Assembly: GCF_019084075.1 (NCBI RefSeq)
Contig: NZ_JAHREN010000001.1
Location: 3,135,501 to 3,199,500 of the forward strand
Reading direction: 5' to 3'
DNA length: 64,000 bases
Origin: Siccirubricoccus sp. G192
GTDB lineage: Bacteria > Pseudomonadota > Alphaproteobacteria > Acetobacterales > Acetobacteraceae
Made by a program: the position numbers and the translations under genes. Position 1 is the first letter of the stretch. The number at the start of each line of letters is the position of its first letter. The notes beneath the pieces are model-generated. The model saw only the letters and a list, made by a program, of their open reading frames with translations. It searched no databases and had not been told where the DNA came from. Positions 63,580 through 64,000 of this stretch are shown here, piece by piece.

Positions 63580-64000
63580 GCGACCCGCCCAAGGGGCCCC
63601 GCGTGATCCTGGAGGATGACCAGCCCCAGATCGCACCACGGCTCGATTTCGGCTGGGACCAGGCGGTGGTGCCGGTAGTGCCGCCGAACCCGCCCTCGCG
63701 CTGGTCCGGGTTTGGACGCGCGGCTGCCGGGGTGGTGGTGCTGGGGCTCGGCCTCGGGGCGCTGGAGGCCGCGAATTTCACCGCCGCGCAATTCACCCGC
63801 GGTGCCGTGCAGGGCTGGCTGACGCTGGGCGTGGTCGTCGCAGGGTTTGGACTGATCGCTTCCGCGGGCTGGGCCGAGTTGCGTGGCCTGCTGTCCATCC
63901 GCGCCGTGGACCGCGCCCGCGCCGCCTTCGCCCGTGGCGATCTGGAAGCCGCGCGATCCGAGGCGCTGCGCTGGGCCGGCGGCATGGCCGAGGCAGCGCC
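63576..64000 (+). CDS. YcjF/TIGR01620-family membrane protein, 5' part
   Basis: The frame opens at GTG 63576, overlapping the ycjX stop, and runs to the window end (about 141 residues seen). After a hydrophilic start (VSDPPKGPRVILEDDQP) come two hydrophobic helices (AAAGVVVLGLGLGALEA and WLTLGVVVAGFGLIASAGW) followed by IRAVDRARAAFARGD, matching YcjF-like proteins. The gene continues past the window edge. Confidence 0.8.
   Translation, partial: MSDPPKGPRVILEDDQPQIAPRLDFGWDQAVVPVVPPNPPSRWSGFGRAAAGVVVLGLGLGALEAANFTAAQFTRGAVQGWLTLGVVVAGFGLIASAGWAELRGLLSIRAVDRARAAFARGDLEAARSEALRWAGGMAEAA

Overview
The window looks like a chromosomal, high-GC alphaproteobacterium, most likely of the Rhodospirillales/Acetobacteraceae type (Roseomonas-like). 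The reasons are very GC-rich third codon positions, a full 14-gene nuo operon with separate nuoC and nuoD, LpxI instead of LpxH in the lipid A pathway, a DUF1467 gene beside rnj and proS, and the blocks tig-clpP-clpX-lon-hup and rpsB-tsf-pyrH-frr-uppS-cdsA-dxr-rseP-bamA-ompH-lpxD-fabZ-lpxA-lpxI. The genus is inferred, not proven. I see no phage, transposase, integrase, CRISPR array or plasmid gene; this is mostly core genome.

Region by region. 0-4.7 kb: mostly minus-strand accessory genes (exported MetX-like hydrolase, quinone-oxidoreductase-like dehydrogenase, GNAT acetyltransferase, CopD-like membrane protein, orphan ParA ATPase, small one-helix membrane protein). 4.9-7.9 kb: NAD(P)HX repair enzyme and malonyl-CoA decarboxylase. 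7.9-10.9 kb: a three-gene signalling operon (CHASE3 histidine kinase, single-domain response regulator, receiver-HisKA_2 kinase) with 4-base overlaps. 11-13.4 kb: AceE-like transketolase-family enzyme. 13.5-20.4 kb: tRNA-Leu, trigger factor, ClpP, ClpX, Lon and HU, a protein quality-control block. 20.4-20.7 kb: tRNA-Val and tRNA-Asp. 20.9-35.2 kb: nuoA-nuoN, encoding proton-pumping NADH:quinone oxidoreductase. 35.2-42.5 kb: birA, coaX, rnj, a DUF1467 gene, proS, lolC, lolD. 42.5-47.5 kb: small membrane protein, DMT-family exporter and dnaE. 47.7-64 kb: ribosome/translation genes followed by isoprenoid, phospholipid, outer-membrane assembly and lipid A genes, then gloA and a YcjX/YcjF pair cut by the window end.

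The most striking feature is a set of ten apparent single-base indels that break otherwise full-length, conserved and mostly essential genes: nuoE, nuoI, nuoL (twice), nuoM, nuoN, the DMT exporter, dnaE (twice) and ompH. Most lie in homopolymer runs, and each is repaired by adding or removing one base. I interpret them as sequence errors, not biology; the coordinates given for these genes span both reading frames. The best candidates for undescribed biology are a possible small RNA with an unpaired CCTCCC motif ahead of a strong terminator (38.94-39.08 kb), the three-gene phosphorelay, and the orphan ParA neighbourhood. I did not find a convincing wholly new multi-gene system.
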